Shown in pieces: positions 1-5,800 of a stretch of DNA of 8,866 nucleotides. Under the pieces are notes generated by a model that saw only the letters and a program-made list of their open reading frames with translations, did not search any database and was not told where the DNA came from. Position 1 is the stretch's first letter. Each line of letters opens with the position of its first letter. Both the position numbers and the translations under genes were made by a program. This DNA comes from Ruminococcaceae bacterium UBA1425 (GTDB lineage: Bacteria; Bacillota; Clostridia; Oscillospirales; Acutalibacteraceae). The stretch is from contig DCUB01000006.1 in NCBI GenBank assembly GCA_002329365.1, positions 1 to 8,866 on the forward strand, written 5' to 3'.

Positions 1-102
1 TACAACTACGACAACGTCCACAACATGGACTGTTACAAAACTCTTTTAGATAAGCACAATATATGGTATAATATCCATAGCAAGCGAGCAGAGGAAGTGT
101 AA
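1..102 (+). CDS. C-terminal end of an unidentified protein (partial, 5' cut)
   Basis: Frame 1 is open from the first base to a TAA at 100-102 and encodes 33 residues beginning YNYDNVHNMD and ending SKRAEEV. The stretch is rich in Asn, Tyr, His and Lys and has no motif I recognise. It lies on the same strand as the tail fibre gene, 216 bp upstream, and no clear terminator hairpin follows, so it could be an earlier gene of the same phage-like block or an unrelated neighbour. The frame is open for only 34 codons, so coding status rests on plausible composition and on the gap that follows. Identity is unknown. Confidence 0.5.
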   Translation, partial: YNYDNVHNMDCYKTLLDKHNIWYNIHSKRAEEV

Positions 103-153
103 CAGCTACGATGCCCCGTGACACGACCACTGAACCGTTCTACGCCGCGAATT

Positions 154-168
154 AATAGTAATACTATT
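154..168. repeat. 7-bp inverted repeat touching the -35 box
   Basis: AATAGTA at 154-160 and TACTATT at 162-168 are perfect reverse complements around a single A. The right arm overlaps the first two bases of the TTGACA -35 box. Such a dyad is a plausible regulator site, either repressor or activator. It is AT-rich and short, so chance cannot be excluded, but it sits exactly at the promoter and is separate from the second palindrome at 199-224. Confidence 0.4.
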
Positions 169-195
169 GACAAACCACAAAATCCATGTTATCAT
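167..195 (+). promoter_or_regulatory. Sigma-A-type promoter for the tail fibre and lysis genes
   Basis: TTGACA at 167-172 is a perfect -35 box. A 17 bp spacer leads to TATCAT at 190-195, one mismatch from TATAAT. The expected start of transcription is near 202, giving a leader of about 117 nt before the fibre ATG at 319. The promoter is bracketed by two inverted repeats (154-168 and 199-224), so it is probably regulated. It is the only good promoter I see upstream of 319-4017, whose genes run on one strand up to a terminator. Confidence 0.7.
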
Positions 196-198
196 TAA

Positions 199-224
199 AC
201 TGTCAGAACATTTGTTCTGACAGT
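199..224. promoter_or_regulatory. Palindromic operator with SOS-box-like core
   Basis: ACTGTCAGAACA at 199-210 and TGTTCTGACAGT at 213-224 are perfect 12-bp reverse complements separated by TT. The core GAACATTTGTTC (206-217) fits the Gram-positive LexA/DinR half-site pattern GAAC-N4-GTTC exactly. The site begins four bases after the -10 box and covers the predicted transcription start, the classic position for a repressor. No T-run follows, so it is not an intrinsic terminator. Symmetry extends well beyond a normal SOS box, so a phage-encoded repressor with this operator is the main alternative. Confidence 0.6.
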
Positions 225-245
225 ATGTGCTTTATCGGAGAAAAA

Positions 246-287
246 GCGCCGGAGCGGCCGTTATAGGCTGCTCCTCGGGAGCGGCGC
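246..287 (+). promoter_or_regulatory. Structured leader with two competing hairpins
   Basis: The segment 266-274 (GGCTGCTCC) can pair upstream with GGAGCGGCC at 251-259 (9 bp including one G-U, loop 260-265), or its 267-274 part can pair downstream with GGAGCGGC at 278-285 (8 bp including one G-U, loop TCG). GGAGCGGC occurs as an exact direct repeat at 251-258 and 278-285, so the two folds exclude each other. GCGCC at 246-250 can also pair with GGCGC at 283-287, closing over the first hairpin. No U-tract follows, and the ribosome binding site near 305-312 stays single stranded in both folds. Function is unproven. Confidence 0.35.
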
Positions 288-318
288 GGCTATCAAGCTT
301 AAAAAGAAGGGAAAAAAC

Positions 319-2628
319 ATGAGAACTCTCAATATTGAAGTTTCGGACACCTCCGTCAATTATGTAGACGGAAAGCTTGCCGGACGAATCGGAGAGCACA
401 ACGCCACGCAGCTTATTATAAAGCTGCCGGAGCTGCTGCGAAACGGTGTTGACTACCATATCATATCTTTTGATACACTGCAGGGCTCCGTCGTGTCGTC
501 TGCAATTACTACCGACGACACAAAGGAGGCGTATCTGAGCGGAGACAAGATTTACTGCACGCTATGGCAGGAGCTGACAAAGACGCCGGCTCTGATGTTT
601 ACCGTCGAGGCTTACGCCGTGACGGACAACGAGCCTGTGATGATTGCGAAGTCGCCGTACATAGACGAGCTGTATTTTGAAATGTCGGCGGACGACAACG
701 GTGCGCAGGCGGAAACCGGCGGACACGGTCTCGCGTGCGATGTCGAAACGCTTTTGCAGTCCTCTCACTCACATTCAAACAAGAGCCTTCTTGACAGCTA
801 CACGCAGACGGAGTCGTCGCTTGCGGACGCTGTCGGCAAGGCGCACAGCCACGAAAACATCGAACTGCTGAACGATATCACCGAATCGTTCGATACAAAG
901 GCGGATAAGGCGATACCGGCGCGTGAGGACTCGTTTGCGAAGCTTGACGGCGACGGCAATCTCGGCGACAGCGGGTTTACTCCCGACGATTTTTTTAAAG
1001 TCGCCTACGTTCAGGGGAGCGGTGCCTTTAACACAAACGCCTCTCTTAACGGCTTTACGGAGACAGGCAGATACGCCGTAAGCTACAAAAACACCGCCGC
1101 CAATACGGAGCAGACGCTTTTTCTTGATATCTGCAACATCGACGGCGCAGTCAAGCAATACGTTTTCGACAAGGGAACTGTCTATGTCAGGCAACTGACG
1201 GGCGGAAGCTGGAGTTACTGGTCAAGAACCTCCTATGTGAATCTCGCTTCCGGAGTAAACCCGGGATTCGGACATATAGCCGCTTTTTTAAGCGGTTCGT
1301 CTCCGCTTGCCGGCGCCACTATTACCGATTCGGGCTGTTCGCTGAACGACTTTGTGCTGAAGGTGGAGGGCATGGGCCTTTCGTCAAATGATTTCACACA
1401 ATACTACAAGGACAAGCTCGATTTGCTCGACCCCGACACATATTTCCACAGCGGCTCCAATACCGACCTCAGCAGGTATATAAACGCCGGTCTGCACATA
1501 TTCCACGGTACGATTAACGAAGCGTCAAGACCACGTGAAAACAACGGTAAAGACCTCCTGATGCTTGTGGCAGACACAATAAGGGACGATGTGCAGAGAT
1601 GCGACAGCTGTGTACAATACGCGTTCTGCAATTCAACGATTGTATGCAGGTCGCTTACGGTTTTCGACAACGGCGTAATTGCTGCCAGCCCGTGGACAGA
1701 GCCGGGCGGCGGCGAATCAACCGGCGCTGGCGGCGTTGCCGTAGTCGATTACTATGACGGCCTGTCGGACGCCGCCGCCGAGGGCGAACTTGCCTATGTA
1801 CGCAACGACACCGTTACGGGCAACGGCGCGCCCATTGACCTGTCGGGCTGCCCTCTGCATGAAGATGCGTTTTCACAAATTATGGCGTCGTACACGGAAC
1901 AGGGTGACACCGTTTATGACGCAGGGTGGGACGAATACCGGGACAATTACACAAATTGCAACTTAACGGAAGGCCAAATAAAACTTGGTGCGCCGACATA
2001 TCAAAGCTCGGAAAGCGTTTTATCACTGGGACGGTCAGGTATGGAATTAGGTTCAAATTATAATAGCTCGGATACGGCAGTATTCCCGGCGTTAGTGTTG
2101 CTGTCCGACGATTACGAGAACAGGGAAGACGTTGAAAGGATAACGTTCTTTCCGGATAACGGTGTTTTCAATTATGGGTATATGCCGGGGTTCGCTTTTA
2201 ACATGGATGAAGCCGAATATGAGGCATTTAAGGAAAACGGAGTTACGAAATACAGGGCGCCTTTAGCCTACGTTTATGCGTTTGAGGATATTTCAGGCGA
2301 AATCTACGGTACCGACGGAATGTTTGACGGAGTCCGGTTTGCTTTCAGCGAGGGCTGGAACAAAATGATACTGGTGGCAGCTTTGGATGAAAACGAAGAG
2401 CTTATCGCAGAGCGTGCGGACGTTGAAACTACTGATGACCTCGTAATACCGTATAGCGTCGGCTTTTGGGCGATTAGTGTTGACAGTGACCTTGAAGGAC
2501 AGGAATCAACTGTTGTACCGCTGATAAAACAGGTACTTGACGGAATGCTTATCGACATTTCGCAGCAAACCCGCATTCATGGGGGTCTGTACGTTAAGTC
2601 GGAGGATGGATGGAGGTGGATAGGATGA
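319..2628 (+). CDS. Phage tail fibre / baseplate receptor-binding protein with two knob-like domains
   Basis: This 769-residue protein probably forms a trimeric fibre on a phage or phage-like tail and binds the host cell surface. Residues 1-135 resemble the N-terminal attachment domain of Gram-positive baseplate upper proteins. A repeated motif, HSHSNKSLLDSY (150-161) and HSHENIELLNDI (176-187), carries two HxH pairs; HxH pairs bind metal in some trimeric fibres. Residues about 228-305 look like a pyocin-knob domain (GFTETGRYAV, VYVRQLTGGSWSYW), and about 379-462 look like a second one (DLSRYINAGLHIF to SPW). Between them GLSSNDFTQYYKDKLDLL is a typical tail linker. Residues 473-499 match a short motif common in tail proteins. 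The C-terminal third is unlike anything I recognise and is more AT-rich. The ATG follows AAGAAGGGA at a suitable distance. The stop overlaps the next start as ATGA. Fold assignment is by recall, not alignment. Confidence 0.8.
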   Translation: MRTLNIEVSDTSVNYVDGKLAGRIGEHNATQLIIKLPELLRNGVDYHIISFDTLQGSVVSSAITTDDTKEAYLSGDKIYCTLWQELTKTPALMFTVEAYAVTDNEPVMIAKSPYIDELYFEMSADDNGAQAETGGHGLACDVETLLQSSHSHSNKSLLDSYTQTESSLADAVGKAHSHENIELLNDITESFDTKADKAIPAREDSFAKLDGDGNLGDSGFTPDDFFKVAYVQGSGAFNTNASLNGFTETGRYAVSYKNTAANTEQTLFLDICNIDGAVKQYVFDKGTVYVRQLTGGSWSYWSRTSYVNLASGVNPGFGHIAAFLSGSSPLAGATITDSGCSLNDFVLKVEGMGLSSNDFTQYYKDKLDLLDPDTYFHSGSNTDLSRYINAGLHIFHGTINEASRPRENNGKDLLMLVADTIRDDVQRCDSCVQYAFCNSTIVCRSLTVFDNGVIAASPWTEPGGGESTGAGGVAVVDYYDGLSDAAAEGELAYVRNDTVTGNGAPIDLSGCPLHEDAFSQIMASYTEQGDTVYDAGWDEYRDNYTNCNLTEGQIKLGAPTYQSSESVLSLGRSGMELGSNYNSSDTAVFPALVLLSDDYENREDVERITFFPDNGVFNYGYMPGFAFNMDEAEYEAFKENGVTKYRAPLAYVYAFEDISGEIYGTDGMFDGVRFAFSEGWNKMILVAALDENEELIAERADVETTDDLVIPYSVGFWAISVDSDLEGQESTVVPLIKQVLDGMLIDISQQTRIHGGLYVKSEDGWRWIG

Positions 2629-2855
2629 ATAACATGTTTGCGTCAGCTAAAAAAAGGCTGCTCGGTCTTAACATTGAGTTGCTTAAAAAGCGGCTTGCCG
2701 AAAGCGACTACAAAATTATAAAAAGCGCCGAATATCAGATGAACAATATGGACATGCCCTATGACATTTCCTCCCTGCACACGGAGCGGCAGGCTCTCCG
2801 CGACAAAATCAACGAGCTTGAGGAGGAGATGGCTGCAGATGACGAGCCGGATTAG
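2625..2855 (+). CDS. Small phage protein downstream of the fibre, function unknown
   Basis: The protein has 76 residues starting MNNMFASAKK. It is charged and predicted helical, with the segment ESDYKIIKSAEYQ followed by MPYDISSLHTERQALRD and a Glu-rich C-terminal helix. I recall similar short proteins directly after tail fibre genes in clostridial prophages, without a known job; a fibre chaperone or assembly role is possible but unproven. I chose the ATG at 2625 because GGAGGT at 2612-2617 lies 7 nt upstream and the ATG overlaps the fibre stop as ATGA, which implies translational coupling. An in-frame ATG at 2610 has its GGAGG only 4 nt upstream and is less likely. Confidence 0.75.
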   Translation: MNNMFASAKKRLLGLNIELLKKRLAESDYKIIKSAEYQMNNMDMPYDISSLHTERQALRDKINELEEEMAADDEPD

Positions 2856-2882
2856 CGGTCGGCAAAAGCAAAATAAGGTGCA

Positions 2883-2900
2883 CCCCGGAGAAATCCGGGG
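2883..2900 (+). other. GAAA-tetraloop hairpin in the intergenic mRNA
   Basis: CCCCGGA (2883-2889) and TCCGGGG (2894-2900) form a perfect 7-bp stem closed by a GAAA loop, a stable GNRA tetraloop. Only ATAATGTTTG follows, so it is a poor intrinsic terminator. It sits in the 69 bp gap between the small protein and the 30-residue ORF, 12 nt before a strong AGGAGGT. It may stabilise or process the mRNA, or shape downstream translation. Confidence 0.5.
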
Positions 2901-2924
2901 ATAATGTTTGTCAGGAGGTATTAT

Positions 2925-3017
2925 ATGCCAATCGAGTGCTCACGTTGGTTTTTGTTTTATTGCGGGTTAAGCCCGCTTGTTTTTATATTCCTGCTATTGA
3001 AGGAGTTGTTAAAATGA
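2925..3017 (+). CDS. 30-residue hydrophobic peptide coupled to the endolysin (holin-like or leader peptide)
   Basis: This ORF is too short for most gene finders. The ATG at 2925 is preceded by AGGAGGT (2913-2919, 5 nt spacing), as strong as any site in the window. The peptide starts MPIECSRWFLFYC, continues through a Phe/Leu-rich stretch (SPLVFIFLLL) and ends KELLK, so it could be one short membrane helix with a Lys-rich end. Its TGA (3015-3017) overlaps the endolysin ATG as ATGA, and the endolysin ribosome binding site lies inside it, so the two are probably translationally coupled. The position before an endolysin suits a holin-like peptide, but 30 residues is very short for that. A regulatory leader peptide is the alternative. 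I do not recognise a family. Confidence 0.55.
   Translation: MPIECSRWFLFYCGLSPLVFIFLLLKELLK
2962..2986 (+). terminator. Terminator-like hairpin inside the 30-residue ORF
   Basis: GCGGG (2962-2966) pairs with CCCGC (2972-2976), with a possible T-G closing pair and a TAA loop, followed by TTGTTTTTAT (2977-2986). The GC stem plus U-rich tail has the form of a weak intrinsic terminator placed 28 nt before the endolysin start. A ribosome translating the short ORF would cover it. The T-rich tract also encodes hydrophobic residues, so the resemblance could be a by-product of codon content. Confidence 0.35.
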
Positions 3018-3700
3018 GCGTAAAAACATATTCGGCGCTGCTTGAGGGCAACAAGGTGTTGTCGCCGCATTTCAAAGTAAAGGAATTTGCCTGCAAGGAC
3101 GGAAGTGACACAATTTTAATCGAGAGCGGACTTACAGACGTGCTTGAACAGGTGTTCCGGCATTTCGGCTGTTCGAAAATCAACATCACAAGCGGATACC
3201 GAACGCCGACGCACGACAAAAAAGTCGGCGGCAAAGGGAGCGGAAATCATGTCGAGGGCAAGGCGGCAGACTTCGTCGCCTACGACAAATCAGGCGATAA
3301 AATCCCGTCCGCGAAAATCGTCCTGTATCTTGAGGACATAGGCGTAAAGGGTATCGGCTACCGCTGCGGCGGTGGAGAATACGCTACGCACATAGACGTC
3401 AACTACCGCGCGAACAAGTGGTACGGCGACGAGAAAATCAGCATGTCGAAAAACATATGGGACATAAAAAGCGGCTGCCGCTCGTTCTACGACTACCTCG
3501 GCGTGTTCCGGACGTACAGGGTAAAAATCATATGCTCCGCTCTTAACATAAGAAGCGGAGCGGGAACGGGCTATACGGTTGTAGGAACATACAAAAGGGG
3601 AGAAACAGCCGAAATCCTGTCGGTCAACGCGGCAAAATCATGGGGTAAGACGGACAGGGGATGGATATGCCTGAACCCGTCCTATTCGGAGGCCATATGA
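3014..3700 (+). CDS. Endolysin: M15-type peptidase plus SH3 domain
   Basis: The product (228 residues) is a cell-wall hydrolase, probably a metallopeptidase cutting peptide cross-links or stems of peptidoglycan. Residues about 16-130 carry the Peptidase_M15 signature: SGYRTPTHDKKVGG (60-73), then GNHVEGKAADF with H79 and D86, and THIDV with H126; H79, D86 and H126 are the expected zinc ligands. Residues about 168-226 form a bacterial SH3 domain (ALNIRSGAGTGYTVVG to DRGWI) that likely binds the wall. No signal peptide is seen, as expected for a holin-dependent lysin. The ATG at 3014 has AAGGAG at 3000-3005 with 8 nt spacing and overlaps the preceding stop; a longer upstream reading to 2936 lacks this support. 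Its TGA overlaps the next gene. The peptidase family is fairly sure, the exact bond cut is not. Confidence 0.85.
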   Translation: MSVKTYSALLEGNKVLSPHFKVKEFACKDGSDTILIESGLTDVLEQVFRHFGCSKINITSGYRTPTHDKKVGGKGSGNHVEGKAADFVAYDKSGDKIPSAKIVLYLEDIGVKGIGYRCGGGEYATHIDVNYRANKWYGDEKISMSKNIWDIKSGCRSFYDYLGVFRTYRVKIICSALNIRSGAGTGYTVVGTYKRGETAEILSVNAAKSWGKTDRGWICLNPSYSEAI

Positions 3701-4017
3701 TGACGCTTATGCAGTGGGTGGCGTCGCTGCTTGGCGCTGTGATAAGCGCCGCGGTGGGCTTTGGCGTATGGCGGCTTCAAAAACGGCTTGACGCGGCGGA
3801 ACTGAAACGTCAGGAGGTTGAAAGGGCGCGCGAGAAAAACGAAATACTGCTGATAAAAAGCAGCGCCGCCGCCATAGCCCTCGGCGAAGTGACAGCGCTC
3901 GCGCTGAAAAACGGAAAAAGCAACGGCGAAACGGGAAAAGCCCTTGCATACGCTCGCGAAATAAAGAACGAACAAAAGGATTTTCTCTACGAGCAGGGCG
4001 TCAGGGCAATGTATTAA
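3697..4017 (+). CDS. One-helix, coiled-coil phage protein, holin candidate
   Basis: The 106-residue product starts MMTLMQWVASLLGAV. Residues about 5-25 form one membrane helix, followed by a charged heptad-like stretch (RLQKRLDAAELKRQEVERAR) that looks like a coiled coil, and a C-terminal segment ending FLYEQGVRAMY. Similar small proteins are common in lysis modules of clostridial phages and are often called holin-like; direct proof is lacking. The start is either ATG 3697, which overlaps the endolysin stop as ATGA, or ATG 3700; the CGGAGG at 3687-3692 gives 4 or 7 nt spacing. It is the last gene before a strong terminator. A membrane anchor or spanin-like role is an alternative. Confidence 0.65.
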   Translation: MMTLMQWVASLLGAVISAAVGFGVWRLQKRLDAAELKRQEVERAREKNEILLIKSSAAAIALGEVTALALKNGKSNGETGKALAYAREIKNEQKDFLYEQGVRAMY

Positions 4018-4022
4018 AGACA

Positions 4023-4060
4023 GGGGCTGCATCATAGTTTTGATGCAGCTCCTTTTTTTT
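4023..4060 (+). terminator. Intrinsic terminator ending the phage-like block
   Basis: GGGGCTGCATCA (4023-4034) pairs with TGATGCAGCTCC (4041-4052) through 12 bp with one G-U, loop TAGTTT, followed by eight Ts (4053-4060). It begins 5 bp after the last lysis gene. This is the strongest terminator in the window and marks the end of the transcription unit that starts near 202. Confidence 0.92.
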
Positions 4061-4090
4061 ACTTTTTATCTTTTATTTCTCACATTAACA

Positions 4091-4099
4091 TGATATAAT
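4091..4099 (+). promoter_or_regulatory. Extended -10 promoter for the serine hydrolase unit
   Basis: TGATATAAT (4091-4099) is a perfect extended -10 element (TGnTATAAT). The -35 region near 4071-4076 (TTTTAT) is weak, which an extended -10 can offset. Transcription would start near 4106, giving a leader of about 65 nt. The 4061-4171 gap is very AT-rich. I see no attachment-site core, tRNA or SOS box there. Confidence 0.6.
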
Positions 4100-4171
4100 T
4101 ATGTGTATTGTAAATTTATAATTCTAATATCTGATATTTAACAGCTGATATCTGTCGGGAGGGTATATTGT

Positions 4172-5779
4172 ATGGTAATGGAAAAAAACGTTCTTGAGCG
4201 CGCTTCGTTCCCGGAGCAGGCGGGCGTTTCGTCCGGGGATATCCTCGCCTTCATTGACGACCTGAGGCAAAGCGATATCGAGGCGCACAGCTTTATGATA
4301 CTTCGCCACGGCAAGGTAGCTTTTGAAACATGGAGGGAGCCTTACGCGCCGGACATTCCCCACACGATGTACTCCGTAAGCAAGGCGGTAACGTCGGCTG
4401 CGGCAGGCTTGGCTATCGACGAGGGCTTTTTTTCGTTTGACACAAAGCTGCTTGACATTTTACCCGAATTCCGTCCCGAAAAGCCCGATGAAAGGCTTGA
4501 GAAAATTACAATACGCCATCTGCTGACAATGACTGCCGGCAAGGAGGTCAGTCTGCTTGCCGACAAATCAAAGAACCAGTGGAAAAAGGACTATTTTGAA
4601 GCACCGTGGTATGCCGACCCCGACGACGGCGTCTGGCGGTATATAAGCGAGAATACATATATGGTCTGCGCCGCGATTGTCCGCACAACGGGAATGTCGG
4701 TTGTGGAATTCCTCACGCCGAGGCTTTTCGAGCCGCTCGGTTTTTCGCGCGTTCCCTTTTGGGAAACGGACGCCGACGGCGTAGAGGCAGGCGGCTGGGG
4801 GCTGTATATTACCACGGAGGACCTCGCGCGCTTTATACGCTGCGTCCATATTGGGGGAGTCTGGAACGGAAAACAGGTCTTGCCGGAATGGTGGACGAGG
4901 GAAGCCGTGAAAAAGCAGGTTGAAAACCTCCGTTACGTCGACGACGACAACAGGGCGGGCTACGGGTATTTCTTCTGGAGAAACGGAGTAGTCCCGAACT
5001 CATACAGGGCGGACGGCATGTTTTCGCAGTTTGGAATAGTGTTTGACGACTATGACGCCGAATTCATTATAACTGCCGGCGAGGTAGACGAGCAGAAAAC
5101 GCGCGACTGCATCTGGCGTCACTTCCCGGCGGGCTTTACAGACGAGAGCGACAACCCGTCCGAATATGAAAAGTATAAGTACAGGCTGCATCTTGACCCG
5201 CTGCCGGAGCTGCCCTCGTTGCCCCGCAGCCCGTTTGAAAAGGAGCTTGAGGGAAAGACGGTTTTCTTCAAAAAGCCGAAGCTGTTAAACGCCGTTAACC
5301 TGCCCGTCAGCATGCTGCCGTTTGCCACCGTATATATGTCGGCCGACAGAGCGGGCAATATAGACGACGTACGCTTCAGCTTCAACGACGATACCTGCAC
5401 AATGACATGGCGTGAGGGGAGCGTTGAAAACACCGTTGTGTGCGGCATGGACGGCAATGCGCGCAATACGCCGATATTCTTGGGCGGCATACCCTTTACG
5501 GCAAGGTGCAGCGCGGCGTGGCGTGACGAGCGCACGCTTGAAGTATGGTTCAGACCGCTTGAGGGTGTTTGCCAGCGCAGATGGAAATTGGTGTTTAAGG
5601 ATGGCGGAAGCGTAGTTGCCGTACCCTCCACCGTGCCCTCCACAAAGGTAATGATAGACTGGCTTATAAAGTATATGGACGACTTTGTCGACAACAGAGC
5701 GGTTTCACTGGCGGCTCAGACCGCTTCAAAGAACGTTCATAAAATTGTCGAGCCTGTCCACAGGGGAGTATTGAGATAA
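4172..5779 (+). CDS. Serine hydrolase of the beta-lactamase/class C fold with C-terminal beta domain
   Basis: The 535-residue protein is probably an esterase, amidase or peptidase of the family of penicillin-recognising serine hydrolases (Pfam Beta-lactamase). The nucleophile motif SxxK is S68-V-S-K71, in TMYSVSKAVTSAAAG. The second motif appears as YISEN (157-161), where SEN takes the place of the usual YxN. The third region, ADGMFSQFGIVFDD (from about 280), replaces the usual HxG or KTG with ADG. Residues from about 350 form a separate, likely beta-rich domain of unknown role. No signal peptide or membrane helix is visible, so it seems cytoplasmic, unlike true beta-lactamases. The ATG at 4172 follows GGGAGGG (4157-4163) by 8 nt; ATG 4178 is possible. 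The lysoplasmalogenase gene follows after 21 bp, suggesting an operon. The substrate is unknown, and antibiotic resistance should not be inferred. Confidence 0.85.
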   Translation: MVMEKNVLERASFPEQAGVSSGDILAFIDDLRQSDIEAHSFMILRHGKVAFETWREPYAPDIPHTMYSVSKAVTSAAAGLAIDEGFFSFDTKLLDILPEFRPEKPDERLEKITIRHLLTMTAGKEVSLLADKSKNQWKKDYFEAPWYADPDDGVWRYISENTYMVCAAIVRTTGMSVVEFLTPRLFEPLGFSRVPFWETDADGVEAGGWGLYITTEDLARFIRCVHIGGVWNGKQVLPEWWTREAVKKQVENLRYVDDDNRAGYGYFFWRNGVVPNSYRADGMFSQFGIVFDDYDAEFIITAGEVDEQKTRDCIWRHFPAGFTDESDNPSEYEKYKYRLHLDPLPELPSLPRSPFEKELEGKTVFFKKPKLLNAVNLPVSMLPFATVYMSADRAGNIDDVRFSFNDDTCTMTWREGSVENTVVCGMDGNARNTPIFLGGIPFTARCSAAWRDERTLEVWFRPLEGVCQRRWKLVFKDGGSVVAVPSTVPSTKVMIDWLIKYMDDFVDNRAVSLAAQTASKNVHKIVEPVHRGVLR

Positions 5780-5800
5780 TAATACGGGGGTTAATGCTTA

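Noticed and set aside
225..266. Short ATG frame in the fibre leader (13 codons)
   Set aside because: No ribosome binding site, since the preceding bases are the palindrome, and no notable composition.
775..1194. 139-codon minus-strand frame within the fibre gene
   Set aside because: Arg/Val-rich antisense shadow without start signals or recognisable motifs.
319..2628. Fibre as target of a diversity-generating retroelement
   Set aside because: The variable-looking C-terminus raised the idea, but no reverse transcriptase, template repeat or second copy of any fibre segment is in the window.
4061..4171. Prophage attachment site after the terminator
   Set aside because: The gap is AT-rich and contains a promoter, but there is no tRNA end, no matching core elsewhere in the window and no integrase, so an att call cannot be supported.
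5119..5694. 191-codon open frame on the minus strand
   Set aside because: It lies fully inside the serine hydrolase gene, lacks a convincing ribosome binding site and its product is Ser/Thr-rich without motifs, as expected from an antisense shadow of a GC-biased gene.
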